64,000 bases of DNA, taken from the NCBI GenBank assembly GCA_900469625.1, contig UBXV01000021.1, positions 1 through 64,000 of the forward strand, in the 5' to 3' direction. A program made the translations under genes and the position numbers. The DNA is from Hyphomicrobiales bacterium (GTDB lineage: Bacteria; Pseudomonadota; Alphaproteobacteria; Rhizobiales; Rhizobiaceae). Below the pieces are notes generated by a model, which had not been told where the DNA came from, did not search any database, and saw nothing but the letters and a program-made list of their open reading frames with translations. Below, one piece after another: positions 36,481 to 44,432 of this stretch (within the stretch, counting starts at the first letter, position 1; every line of letters starts with the position of its first letter).

Positions 36481-37734
36481 TTACTCGAAGACGATCTGGC
36501 GCACATCGATATTGCGCGCGCGAAAGCCGGCTTCGCAGTAATAGAAATAGAATTCCCACAGCCGCTTGAAGCGAAGATCGAAGCCCAGCGGCTCGATCTT
36601 GCTCCACACGGACCAGAAGCGCTGCCGCCACTCGCCGAGCGTGCGGGCGTAGTCGCCACCAAAGCCGAAATCGTTGATCATGCGCAAACCGACATTGCGC
36701 CCGAGATCGACCAGGTGTTCGCGTGTCGGCAGCATGCCTCCGGGAAAAACGTACTTCTGGATGAAATCCGGATTGGCGCGATATTCCTCGTAGGCCTCCG
36801 GCTTGATGGTGATGATCTGCAGGCCGGCCTTGCCGCCCGGTTTCAGACAGCGCTTCAGCTGTGCGAAATAGGTCGACCAGAATTTTTCCCCGACGGCCTC
36901 GAACATCTCGATCGAGACGATTCGGTCGTACAGCCCCTTTTCCTCGCGATAGTCCTGGAATTTCAGCTCGACGCGGTCGGCGATGCCGGCTTTTTGCATG
37001 CGCTCGCGCGCAAAGGCCAGTTGCTCGCGACTGATGGTCAGGCCCGTGACCCTGCAGCCGATCTCGGTTGCGGCAAATTCTGCAAATCCACCCCAGCCGC
37101 ACCCGATCTCGAGCACGTGATCGCCCGGCCGCAGATTGGTCGCTTCGGCCAGCGCCCGATACTTGGCCGTCTGCGCCGATTGCAGATCGTTTGCCCCGGC
37201 CGCATAGAGCGCCGACGAATAGGTCATGCTCGGATCGAGCCATTCACGGTAGAACGCATTGCCGAGGTCGTAGTGGGCGGAGATGTTGCGTTCAGCGCCT
37301 GTCTTGGTATTGGCGTTGCGCCAGTGAAGGAATTTCTCGAAGAGCCGCATCAGGCCGCGCACACGGTTCGGAAAGCGGTTCCCGATGTCGGCATTGACTA
37401 GGAAAAGCTCGAGAAACGCGCCGACGTCAGGGCTGTCCCAATCGCCGTCGATATAGCTTTCCGCAGCACCGATGGTGCCGCCGGTGATGGCCCTGTGCGG
37501 CAGGTTCCAGTTGTGCAGCGTCACGATGGCACAGGGTCCAGGCTGCTTGCCCTTGACCAGAAGCCGGCGGCCGTCGGGCAGGGAGAGCGCCAGAGCGCCC
37601 GCCTGAAGATGCACAAGGCCGCGCAGCACCAGCTGCGCCTTGAGCGGCAAGTCCTTGAGCACTTGTGAGAGATTGTCCGCCGAAAGGAGCTCGGCGTTGT
37701 CGAATTCGGCAAAGCTGGATTCGGTATCGTGCAT
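36481..37734 (-). CDS. cfa: Cyclopropane-fatty-acyl-phospholipid synthase
   Basis: Cfa transfers methylene from S-adenosylmethionine to unsaturated phospholipid acyl chains, stabilising membranes in acid or stationary phase. The 417-residue protein has the SAM motif EIGCGWGGF at residues 209-217, preceded by HYDLGNAFYREWLDPSM. The C-terminal FKRLWEFYFYYCEAGFRARN is typical. It is divided from the upstream photolyase by 106 bases on the same strand, without an obvious terminator. Confidence 0.93.
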   Translation of the reverse strand: MHDTESSFAEFDNAELLSADNLSQVLKDLPLKAQLVLRGLVHLQAGALALSLPDGRRLLVKGKQPGPCAIVTLHNWNLPHRAITGGTIGAAESYIDGDWDSPDVGAFLELFLVNADIGNRFPNRVRGLMRLFEKFLHWRNANTKTGAERNISAHYDLGNAFYREWLDPSMTYSSALYAAGANDLQSAQTAKYRALAEATNLRPGDHVLEIGCGWGGFAEFAATEIGCRVTGLTISREQLAFARERMQKAGIADRVELKFQDYREEKGLYDRIVSIEMFEAVGEKFWSTYFAQLKRCLKPGGKAGLQIITIKPEAYEEYRANPDFIQKYVFPGGMLPTREHLVDLGRNVGLRMINDFGFGGDYARTLGEWRQRFWSVWSKIEPLGFDLRFKRLWEFYFYYCEAGFRARNIDVRQIVFE

Positions 37735-37840
37735 GAATCACCCTCCGGCAATCGTTGCATCCGTAACGTGAGCCTAGCGATAATCTTGCGGGAGGCCAAC
37801 CACGGATTTGTACCCGTGGCAGTGCGGTTGTAGCGATTTT

Positions 37841-39289
37841 TCAGGTGGCGCTTCGGATGTCCTGAAACGCGGCGAGCGCCCGGTCGCGTGCAAAGCCATG
37901 CTCGATGATGGGGGCAGGGTAGGTCACGCCCAGCTCGATCCGTGCCTCTGACAGCGCCGCTTGCGGAGCAGCGAACGGTCGGTGGACATAGCGTGCATCG
38001 AGATCGGCCAGTTCCGGAACGAATTGCTTCACATAGTGTCCTTCGGGGTCGAACTTTTCGCCCTGGAGCGCGGGGTTGAAGACGCGGAAGAAGGGCGAGG
38101 CGTCGGCACCGGAGCCGGCGACCCACTGCCAACTGGCGGCATTCGAGGCAGGATCCGCATCGACCAGCGTATCGCGGAACCAGCGCTCGCCGCGTCGCCA
38201 GTCGATCAGAAGATCCTTGATCAGGAAGGAGGCGGCAATCATCCGGACGCGATTGTGCATATAGCCATGGCGCCAGAGCTGGCGCATGCCGGCATCGACG
38301 ATGGGATAGCCGGTCAGCCCCTTGGTCCAGCGCCGGAAATGATCGTCATTGTCCAGCCAGGAGAATGCGTCGAAGCGACGGTCGAGGTTGCGCCGGTCCA
38401 GATCAGGATTGTGAAACAGAAGATTGTAGGAGAATTCGCGCCAGGCGAGTTCCTTGCGAAACGTGACGACATCGTCGACCGGCGTGTCGGTCAGGACACG
38501 TGTCGCATGCCATATCCGCGCGGGCGATATCTCGCCGAAGGCGAGGTGCGGTGAGAGCAGCGAGGTACCGGCTTCCGCCGGCAAATCCCTCGCCGTCTTG
38601 TAGCCGTCGAGCGTATCTTCGACAAAGGTCTGCAGTCGGTTCGAAGCACCGTCCTCGCCCGGAGACCAGATTTCACTGAAGGTCGAAGCCCAATCGGGTT
38701 TCGTCGGTAGCAGGTCCCACTGTTCCAGGCGCTCGGACCCAGGCCATCGTTGTGGCGCCGCAATCGAAACTGGCGGATCGATAGGTGCCTGCGGTTCGCC
38801 GCTTGCTTCGAGCGCGCGCCAGAAGGGCGTAAAGACCCTGTAGGGTCCGCCCGTCTTGTTGAAGAACCGGGTCGGCTCGTGCAGCAACTGACCGGCGAAG
38901 CTGCTCACCGAAAAGCCCTGCTCGAGCAGCGCCTTTTTAAGCGGCGCATCCGTCGCCATGCCGCTTGGATCATAGCGGCGGTTCCAGAAAACGCTGGTGC
39001 CGCCCGTTTCTCGCGCGATGTCCTTAATAACCTCGAGCGGCTCGCCTGAGCGAAACAGGAGATCCGACCCGATGTTTTGCAGCGATGTGCGAAGCGCCGA
39101 TAGCGAATGATGCAGCCACCAGCGCTGCGCGGAGCCTAGCGGCCCGTTGCCGCTGTCGGCGGGCTCGCGAATATAGAAGGGAATCACCGGCACGCCATCG
39201 GCGCATGCAGCCGCGAGCGCATGGTTGTCGCCAAGCCTCAGGTCCTTGCGAAACCAGATCAGAATGGGCGATGCCGAATTGGCGCTCAT
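37841..39289 (-). CDS. phrB: Deoxyribodipyrimidine photolyase
   Basis: This enzyme uses blue light and reduced FAD to reverse pyrimidine dimers. The 482-residue protein starts MSANSASPILIWFRKDLRL, with RKDLRLGDN typical of the antenna domain. The C-terminal FAD-binding part has WRRGERWFRDTLVDADPASN, NAASWQWVAGSG and HNRVRMIAASFL, which match class I CPD photolyases. An in-frame upstream start adds 16 non-conserved residues and is rejected because AGAGGAATGTC precedes the chosen ATG. Confidence 0.93.
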   Translation of the reverse strand: MSANSASPILIWFRKDLRLGDNHALAAACADGVPVIPFYIREPADSGNGPLGSAQRWWLHHSLSALRTSLQNIGSDLLFRSGEPLEVIKDIARETGGTSVFWNRRYDPSGMATDAPLKKALLEQGFSVSSFAGQLLHEPTRFFNKTGGPYRVFTPFWRALEASGEPQAPIDPPVSIAAPQRWPGSERLEQWDLLPTKPDWASTFSEIWSPGEDGASNRLQTFVEDTLDGYKTARDLPAEAGTSLLSPHLAFGEISPARIWHATRVLTDTPVDDVVTFRKELAWREFSYNLLFHNPDLDRRNLDRRFDAFSWLDNDDHFRRWTKGLTGYPIVDAGMRQLWRHGYMHNRVRMIAASFLIKDLLIDWRRGERWFRDTLVDADPASNAASWQWVAGSGADASPFFRVFNPALQGEKFDPEGHYVKQFVPELADLDARYVHRPFAAPQAALSEARIELGVTYPAPIIEHGFARDRALAAFQDIRSAT

Positions 39290-39342
39290 GACATTCCTCT
39301 GTGAGGTAGTCTGTGGACGTCGGCACCATAGCCGCAAAATGA

Positions 39343-39380
39343 AAAAGAGCCATTCGGGCGTTACCGCGAATGGCTCTTTT
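39343..39380 (-). terminator. Terminator of tRNA-Asn (bidirectional)
   Basis: AAAAGAGCCATTCG and CGAATGGCTCTTTT form a fourteen-pair stem. On the minus strand it is followed by another T and ends transcription just after tRNA-Asn. Confidence 0.9.
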
Positions 39381-39386
39381 AGAAAC

Positions 39387-39461
39387 TGGCTCCCCGGGCC
39401 GGATTCGAACCGGCGACCTGTCGATTAACAGTCGAATGCTCTACCGCTGAGCTACCAGGGA
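39387..39461 (-). tRNA. tRNA-Asn (anticodon GUU)
   Basis: The minus strand folds into a 75-base tRNA: acceptor TCCCTGG with CCGGGGA, D-arm GCTCAGCGGTAGAGC, anticodon loop CTGTTAA, T-loop GGTTCGAATCC and an encoded CCA. The anticodon is GTT, asparagine. A terminator lies directly downstream. Confidence 0.97.
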
Positions 39462-39467
39462 TCATCT

Positions 39468-39516
39468 GCGGTTTGTGTCCTGCAGAAGTTCTGCGCGGTT
39501 TGTGTCCTGCAGAAGT
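39468..39516. repeat. Two-copy tandem repeat in the tRNA-Asn leader
   Basis: The 22-base unit GCGGTTTGTGTCCTGCAGAAGT occurs perfectly at 39468-39489 and again at 39495-39516, with period 27. It lies between the predicted promoter and tRNA-Asn, so the unprocessed transcript would carry both copies. Confidence 0.9.
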
Positions 39517-39523
39517 GAGGCTG

Positions 39524-39553
39524 CTAATACAAATGCTTTTCCGATTTGCCAAG
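39524..39553 (-). promoter_or_regulatory. Candidate housekeeping promoter of tRNA-Asn
   Basis: On the minus strand CTTGGC (-35) and TATTAG (-10) are separated by 18 bases. This is near the rhizobial consensus CTTGAC-N17-CTATAT. The start site would be about 55 bases before the tRNA, leaving the tandem repeat in the leader. Confidence 0.45.
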
Positions 39554-39635
39554 CGGTTTTTTCAAAAAAAGTGAGAAGTTTTGTTGCGAGCCTGTGGAGA
39601 AGCCCCCAATTGTGGGAAACGCAGGCGGATAGGGA

Positions 39636-39929
39636 ATGATGAATAAAAACAGAAAACAGACGCATTTCGGCATAGACCCCCACACCCGGCAGATCGTGCT
39701 GGGCAAATGGCGCCTGGCGCTGCCGGAATCACCGCTGCTGCGCATGCTCGTGGGCGGTCTTTTGATCCTTGGCGGTTTTCTCGGCTTTCTGCCGGTGCTC
39801 GGCTTCTGGATGGTGCCCTTGGGTCTGCTGATCCTTTCACATGATATTCCGTCGGTTCGACGCCGTAGACGCAGGTTCGCCGTCTGGTGGGCCCGCCGTC
39901 GCGGCCGCCCGGGCTCTCCGAAGGAATAG
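39636..39929 (+). CDS. Small two-span membrane protein
   Basis: A 97-residue protein with a short cytoplasmic-looking start and two membrane segments (about residues 34-50 and 54-69) separated by a tight FLPVLGFWMVP turn. An arginine-rich segment follows (RRRRRRFAVWWARRRGR). It may belong to the PGPGW-type small transmembrane family, but the match is loose. The chosen start is MMNKNRKQTHFGID. The role is unknown; it is not linked to another plus-strand gene except the nuclease-like gene 134 bases away. Confidence 0.6.
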   Translation: MMNKNRKQTHFGIDPHTRQIVLGKWRLALPESPLLRMLVGGLLILGGFLGFLPVLGFWMVPLGLLILSHDIPSVRRRRRRFAVWWARRRGRPGSPKE

Positions 39930-40063
39930 CCTGTCTTTCTGAAGGGCGGTTACGTTGTCCTCCATCCACACCCCCGGAGCACTCCCGCATTCGGGGCGCC
40001 GGTGAAAACCATTCGGCAATGCATCGGTCGCATAATGCCGGCCGAATCAAAGGATGGGGCAGG

Positions 40064-40765
40064 ATGGGTAAAGCCACGACAAGCCGCGGGCGTCGCCGCG
40101 GCAGCCGGACAAGGAAGCAGGGTGGTATGCTGCCCTGGTATTTCGCTGCCGTGGTCATCGTCGGCGGCGTCGTTGTCTATGATCACCGTGCAAAGTTGCC
40201 GGAATTTCCCGGCGTTTCGCACCTCTTCGCTTCAGCGCCGAAATCGACCGCGACCGTAAGGGCCGACGAACGGCCGAGGGCCGATGTCCGCACCGCCCTG
40301 CCGACCGTGTCACACAAGACAAAGCCGATCGACGGGCCGGTACCGACCGTCAATGTCGGACTGGCAGCGCCAACCCCTATCGAGCGCCCGATCGCGCAGC
40401 CGGCAACCGTCGAGCCAAAGGCGAACCAGTTCTATTTCTGCGGGACCCGCAACGACAATTGCGTCGTCGATGGCGGAACGTTTCGATATCGCGGCGAAGA
40501 AATCCGCGTTGCCGACGTCGATGCGCCGCGAATCAAGACGGCCAGCTGCGACAGCGAGCGCGCGCGTGGCTTTTACGCCAAGCAGCGATTGCGCGAACTC
40601 TTGAACGCGGGAGATTTCCGACTGATCGAGGCAATCGGCCGAAGCGACGACAAGAACAGTGAAAATCTGCGCGTTGTGATGCGCGATGGCCGCTCCCTCG
40701 GTGCCGTACTCGTGTCGGAGGGGCTGGTTCGGCCCTGGAAGGGCCATCCGACGCCCTGGTGCTAG
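40064..40765 (+). CDS. Membrane-anchored thermonuclease-like (SNase fold) protein
   Basis: A 233-residue protein with a basic N-terminus, one membrane anchor (WYFAAVVIVGGVVVYDHRAK, about residues 27-42), a proline-rich linker, and a C-terminal staphylococcal-nuclease-like domain. That domain has YRGEEIRVADVDAPRIKT and SLGAVLVSEGLVRPWKGH. Whether it still cuts nucleic acid is unclear, because I could not place all three catalytic residues with confidence. The start at 40064 is preferred over upstream codons because the earlier frame encodes non-conserved text. Confidence 0.72.
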   Translation: MGKATTSRGRRRGSRTRKQGGMLPWYFAAVVIVGGVVVYDHRAKLPEFPGVSHLFASAPKSTATVRADERPRADVRTALPTVSHKTKPIDGPVPTVNVGLAAPTPIERPIAQPATVEPKANQFYFCGTRNDNCVVDGGTFRYRGEEIRVADVDAPRIKTASCDSERARGFYAKQRLRELLNAGDFRLIEAIGRSDDKNSENLRVVMRDGRSLGAVLVSEGLVRPWKGHPTPWC

Positions 40766-40953
40766 GGGCGGGAGCATGTGCTGGGCACGCAGCCGTGCAC
40801 ATCACCAGCGACCTTAAGGCCGACGTGGTGAGCATGTCTGGTGCATCTGTTCGGCGTGAAGGTCGAGGCGGCGGCCTCATGCGCCATCAGTTTAATGGGT
40901 GCGACGGAAAGCGTGTGCAAACCGAAAAAACCATCACATTCAGAATGAACCCT

Positions 40954-40982
40954 CTTGCAGTCTTTCTACATTCATTCTAAAC
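40954..40982 (+). promoter_or_regulatory. Candidate promoter of tRNA-Cys
   Basis: CTTGCA and CTAAAC are separated by 17 bases, near the rhizobial sigma-70 consensus. The predicted start is about 25 bases upstream of the tRNA. Confidence 0.5.
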
Positions 40983-41014
40983 GCTCGCCACGACTTGATT
41001 ACATCAGTCGGTGA

Positions 41015-41088
41015 GGCCTCGTGGCGGAGTGGTGACGCAGAGGACTGCAAATCCTTGTACCCCGGTTCAATTCCGGGCGAGGCCTCCA
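41015..41088 (+). tRNA. tRNA-Cys (anticodon GCA)
   Basis: A 74-base tRNA: acceptor GGCCTCG with CGAGGCC, discriminator T and an encoded CCA. The anticodon stem AGGAC with GTCCT-like pairing encloses CTGCAAA, giving GCA for cysteine. The T-loop reads GGTTCAATTCC. Confidence 0.97.
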
Positions 41089-41224
41089 AATGTTTCTCTG
41101 AGAAAGAAAACATTGAGATAGCTGCACCGGCTATCGTCTGTCGCAGGTCAGCGGACCTTGCTGAGATTTCACGATCTTACTACCAGATTGCCAGCGGTTG
41201 CCTCCAGACGGTGACGTCTGACCT

Positions 41225-41668
41225 TCACTGAGCGGCAGGACGGCGTAACCGGCGCAAGATCAGATAACCGGCCAGGCCGCTGACGAATGGCGTGATCGCT
41301 CCGAAACGAAGCCAGGGCGCCGCCGCCTGCCGATCCCCATCAAAGTAGGTCTGGAGGATTTCGATAGCGACAGCCGTCATCATCACGGACAGCGCCAATT
41401 CGAGAAGGTGAATGCCGCCGAAAGCCAGCAGTTTCGCACCGAACCCTGTCTTGGGAGCGATTGCGGCAATGATGATCGTGACGATCGTCGCGCGAACCAG
41501 CGGTGCAATCTGCAGCTCACCGACCGGGATCTCGTGCATGTACGCGATCTGAGACAGTGCGACCGCTCCGATCGCTGCAGCCACGCACAGTGCAGCAAAA
41601 TTGAATGCGAGTGCCTTCATCAGCTTGGCGAAGGTGGCGAAGGATCGTCCGTCTGTCAGATGCGTCAT
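41225..41668 (-). CDS. Integral membrane protein, unknown function
   Basis: A 147-residue protein with about four membrane segments: FNFAALCVAAAIGAVALSQI, LVRATIVTIIIAAIA, LLELALSVMMTAVAIEIL and FVSGLAGYLILRRLRR. The start is uncertain: an internal methionine (MKALAF, sixteen residues downstream) is also plausible. No family is recognised. It ends four bases before a stem of inverted repeats (41205-41220) that lacks a T tract. Confidence 0.6.
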   Translation of the reverse strand: MTHLTDGRSFATFAKLMKALAFNFAALCVAAAIGAVALSQIAYMHEIPVGELQIAPLVRATIVTIIIAAIAPKTGFGAKLLAFGGIHLLELALSVMMTAVAIEILQTYFDGDRQAAAPWLRFGAITPFVSGLAGYLILRRLRRPAAQ

Positions 41669-41799
41669 TCGTCTTCAGGTCGGCTTAGCGCTAATTTTAA
41701 ATGCGGAAGGGTGGTTCGTGCGGCAAGTCGGACCAATTTGCCTCCCGCGGAAGGACGCGGCGCTCCAGGCGATGATCGTAGATACCCGCCCGTCAATCT

Positions 41800-41937
41800 T
41801 GCTTGCTTCATCTATGCAACCCAAAAGCCGGTGACAGGCCGCGAGCCGCTTGATCTTCTGATTATCGTATTGCGGGAGCAAATAATCAGAGCACGACAAG
41901 GTTGTCGAGATGGGAGATTTGTCTCCCATCTGTTTTT
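41800..41937 (+). ncRNA. Candidate small RNA ending in a perfect terminator
   Basis: A terminator hairpin (AGATGGGAGA and TCTCCCATCT, loop TTTG, then GTTTTT) closes at 41937 on the plus strand, at least 800 bases after the nearest plus-strand gene, tRNA-Cys. A leading A/T-rich segment with the palindrome-like TCTGATTATC...AATAATCAGA (about 41856-41889) could form a second hairpin. The 5' end is not visible, so the start given is only a guess; no rhizobial small RNA of known type was recognised. Confidence 0.4.
41908..41937 (+). terminator. Orphan rho-independent terminator
   Basis: A perfect ten-pair stem (AGATGGGAGA with TCTCCCATCT), four-base loop, then G and five T residues. It lies on the plus strand with no protein gene upstream of it within several hundred bases. 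Confidence 0.85.
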
Positions 41938-42039
41938 GTATCGCGGCCTTGAACATCAAGGCAGGCTCATGCTGGCGACGCTGGACTGCGCGATAGGGGC
42001 CGGAGCAACAGTCGGCTCGGCAGGGGCCAGTGCAGGCTG

Positions 42040-42345
42040 CTACTTTGTCGGTCGCACGAGTGAGATGACCCGTGGCTTCGACGGTGCATCCAGCCATTCG
42101 ATCCACTTGTCCCGTTCCTCGATCGTGTCGAAGAATCGCCAGAGCTTGTACTCTTCATCGGTCGTTTGCAGCATCTCTCCGATAGAAACGAGTTCCAGCG
42201 GCAGCGTCACCTCGTTGCCGTCAAAGCGGATGAAATAGATCCCTTCGGCAGCGAGGCGAATGACCTGGCCCGTGCCGTAGCTTCCATCCGGGTCGTCGAC
42301 CGTGAAGTACATTCCGGTCAGCGTTTCATAGACTTTGTCGTTCAT
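42040..42345 (-). CDS. Conserved-looking protein, unknown function
   Basis: A 101-residue soluble protein that begins MNDKVYETLTGMYFTV. It reads GIYFIRFDGNEVTLPLELVS and ends KWIEWLDAPSKPRVISLVR. The composition is that of a real acidic/aromatic beta-rich protein. No motif or family is recognised, and there is no signal peptide. It lies downstream of a GFA-family gene on the same strand, with 197 bases between. Confidence 0.6.
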   Translation of the reverse strand: MNDKVYETLTGMYFTVDDPDGSYGTGQVIRLAAEGIYFIRFDGNEVTLPLELVSIGEMLQTTDEEYKLWRFFDTIEERDKWIEWLDAPSKPRVISLVRPTK

Positions 42346-42542
42346 CGATTTCTAAAGCCAGTTCAAAGAGTGCAGGTCAAAGGACGTTCGCCCGCCGTTC
42401 GGATTAAGGCAAGCTGAAATCTGCGGGCGTCCACATGCGTTGCGCGTGCAGTCGCCTTGGCGCGCGCGGTCAGAGGGGCGACCGAAAGGCATTCGTCGAC
42501 CTTTGCAATGGACGCCTGCCGAAGCCTTGACAGGCGTTCCAG

Positions 42543-42974
42543 TCACTCTGCCGGCGTGAAACGCAGTGTGCCTGCGAGCCTCGGGCCAGTAGAGCCCTTG
42601 GTGTCCATCGGGTGGTTGATGCCGTCGTTGACGGGCAATTCGGTGAAATCGAATGGGCTAATGCCTTCGAGACATGCGGCGTTCACGCCGTAGAAATCCG
42701 GGTTCGAGCGCGGCTTGTGGAAGGTGTAGATGCCGCATTTCGAGCAAAAATCGTGCTCTGCGGCATGGGTGTTGAACTGATACCTGGTGAGGGCGTCCTC
42801 GCCGGAAAGCACAGTTACGCCATCCTTGGCGGCCGAAACCACGACGGCACCCTTCAACTCGCAATAGGAGCAGGTGCACCGGCGGGCGGTGCGCAGGCCG
42901 TCCTTCAGCTTCACATTGAACCGGACCGTCTTGCAGTGGCAGGCGCCATCAAGCGCCTGAATGTCGAGGTTCAT
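42543..42974 (-). CDS. GFA-family (Mss4-fold) protein
   Basis: A 143-residue protein of the glutathione-dependent formaldehyde-activating family. The zinc ligands are visible in order: GACHCKTVRF, then CTCSYC, then FCSKCGIYTFH. Most family members of this size are not proven glutathione enzymes and the name is only a fold label. The start is set at MNLDIQALD, which follows GGATGAG at good spacing; an ATG at 42986 would add four residues. Confidence 0.85.
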   Translation of the reverse strand: MNLDIQALDGACHCKTVRFNVKLKDGLRTARRCTCSYCELKGAVVVSAAKDGVTVLSGEDALTRYQFNTHAAEHDFCSKCGIYTFHKPRSNPDFYGVNAACLEGISPFDFTELPVNDGINHPMDTKGSTGPRLAGTLRFTPAE

Positions 42975-43257
42975 GATCTCATCCATCTGAAATTGTGTCT
43001 AATTGTTCGTCTTCCATAGGGCATGCCATGAGGGATTCTCAAGCGCGTTCGTGCGCAACGGCCCGTAAGCTGCAAGCAATGATCGGTCGCGGGCATTTCC
43101 AGCCGTATACCGTCGAACCGGAGCGGCATCGCGAATGGCGTGGAAGGTCGCTCGACTGCGGGTCGGCCTTCCATCGAACGGGACGATTGCGGCAAGCGCC
43201 TCGACGCGGCAATGAATGCCCGCACTCGCTCGCCTGTCGGTCAATTGAGGCCGTGGT

Positions 43258-43404
43258 TCAATTCTCCTGAACGGAAACCCCGTCCTGGCCAATCTTGATT
43301 TCGACACCGGCCGGTTTCGTTTCTTCGCGATAGGCATAGACGCCGAGCCCGACGACGGCCACGGCAAGGGCGGCGATGACGAGATAAAGGCCATTTCGGT
43401 TCAT
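43258..43404 (-). CDS. 48-residue single-span membrane protein
   Basis: The peptide begins MNRNGLYLVIAALAVAVVGL, one membrane helix at about residues 6-24. A short charged tail with EETKPAGVEIKIGQDG ends at VQEN. Short proteins with this layout (membrane helix, YxYxEE-KPxGVEI tail) are known as rhizobial hypothetical proteins. The ATG follows AGAGGAACTGCTGA. The function is unknown. Confidence 0.75.
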   Translation of the reverse strand: MNRNGLYLVIAALAVAVVGLGVYAYREETKPAGVEIKIGQDGVSVQEN

Positions 43405-43982
43405 TCAGCAGTTCCTCTCATGGGGTATGGGAGGGGGTAGTTAGGCCGCGAACGGCGAAAGGCAACGGCACGTCGGTCGATTGAGGCCGGGCAAAGGCCG
43501 AGGCGGCAGTGTGCGACGTGTCGCGGCTGTCCTGCGATACGAACGACCCAGAACCGATCAACCGCCATCTGACACGGAAACGAACGTCAGGACGTGTCTG
43601 CGGGCCAGTATGGATGGAAGGCGGTTTTCGCTGCTAACGCCGCGAGGGCCGGCTGATCGCTGCATTGCAAGCTTCCACCGGTTCCGTGACGTCGGGCCGC
43701 TCGACGCGCCGTTTTCAGAAGTGACAGGCGTCGCCTTCGCCACGTCGCCAACCAAAGTTTAAATTGAGTAAAATCAATATCAAACCATTTCCGGACGTCA
43801 TCTTGCGACTTGTCGCCGTTTGCCGTTGCTGCCGTTACATGACCGACCCGGAAATGGTTGTGATGCAGCTCTTGTCACCGGAAAAAATATTGTCTCTAGA
43901 CGGTAACGGGAATGAATATTCCGTCGATGCGGCCCGTATAGGTGGTGTCAAACAAAGCCGACAATGGAGGAAATGACATAAA
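43405..43982. other. 578-base region with an FNR/FixK-like site
   Basis: No supportable gene lies here. A 70-residue frame starting TTG at 43764 has no ribosome site and a cysteine-rich, non-protein-like sequence. The site TTGAGTAAAATCAA at 43764-43777 matches the FNR/FixK consensus TTGA-N6-TCAA. Confidence 0.4.
43764..43777. promoter_or_regulatory. Candidate FNR/FixK box
   Basis: TTGAGTAAAATCAA fits TTGA-N6-TCAA. It lies about 200 bases before the exported-protein gene at 43983. Chance occurrence of an eight-base pattern is not negligible, so the role is unproven. Confidence 0.3.
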
Positions 43983-44315
43983 ATGAAATGTAAGATCGCC
44001 CTGACCGCACTTGCTCTTCTTGCTGCAACGACGAGCGCTGCAAGCGCCGAGGATCTCGTCTTTCAGCTCAAGAACAAGACGAAGGCCGTTTTGACGAACT
44101 TCTACACATCGCCTGTTGGCGTCGACCAGTGGGAGGACGATGTCTTTGGACGGCAGGTGCTCAATCCCGGCGAGAGCATGGAAATTACCATCGCCGACGG
44201 ACGCGACGTCTGTAAGTACGACATGCGCTTCGAGTTCGAGGAAGGTTCGGGTCTCGACACGACCGAAGACACGCAGGACCTCTGCGAGCTTGGCGAGTAC
44301 TCCATCCACGAATAA
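43983..44315 (+). CDS. Exported protein with an ETTxDTQ-like acidic tail, unknown function
   Basis: A 110-residue protein with a signal peptide (MKCKIALTALALLAATTSAASA). The mature part reads LKNKTKAVLTNFYTSPVGVD, then LNPGESMEITIADGRDVCKYDMRF, with one cysteine there and another near the C-terminus (DLCELGEY). It resembles a common rhizobial exported family with a beta-sandwich plan. GGAGG lies about 12 bases before the ATG. The function is unknown. Confidence 0.78.
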   Translation: MKCKIALTALALLAATTSAASAEDLVFQLKNKTKAVLTNFYTSPVGVDQWEDDVFGRQVLNPGESMEITIADGRDVCKYDMRFEFEEGSGLDTTEDTQDLCELGEYSIHE

Positions 44316-44432
44316 GAATCCGCAAGCGCGCAAGCGCTCGGATGGATATCCGGCGTCTCGCTACCCCAGGGGTGGCGAGACGTTCGCATTCGGGAGAACG
44401 GTGGCGATGACGGCGCAAAGCGCCATTCGGGC

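Larger units (their letters stand above)
41669..42039. other. Intergenic region with a free-standing terminator
   Basis: No protein-coding frame here has convincing composition. The stretch ends with a strong plus-strand terminator at 41908-41937 that belongs to no visible gene, so a small RNA is possible. Confidence 0.4.

Noticed and set aside
41205-41220. Short inverted repeat CAGACG-GTGA-CGTCTG as a terminator
   Set aside because: No T tract on either strand; could be chance.
43764-43976. A 70-residue frame starting TTG
   Set aside because: No ribosome site, non-standard start, and cysteine/arginine pattern unlike a folded protein; the sequence is better explained by the FNR-like site.
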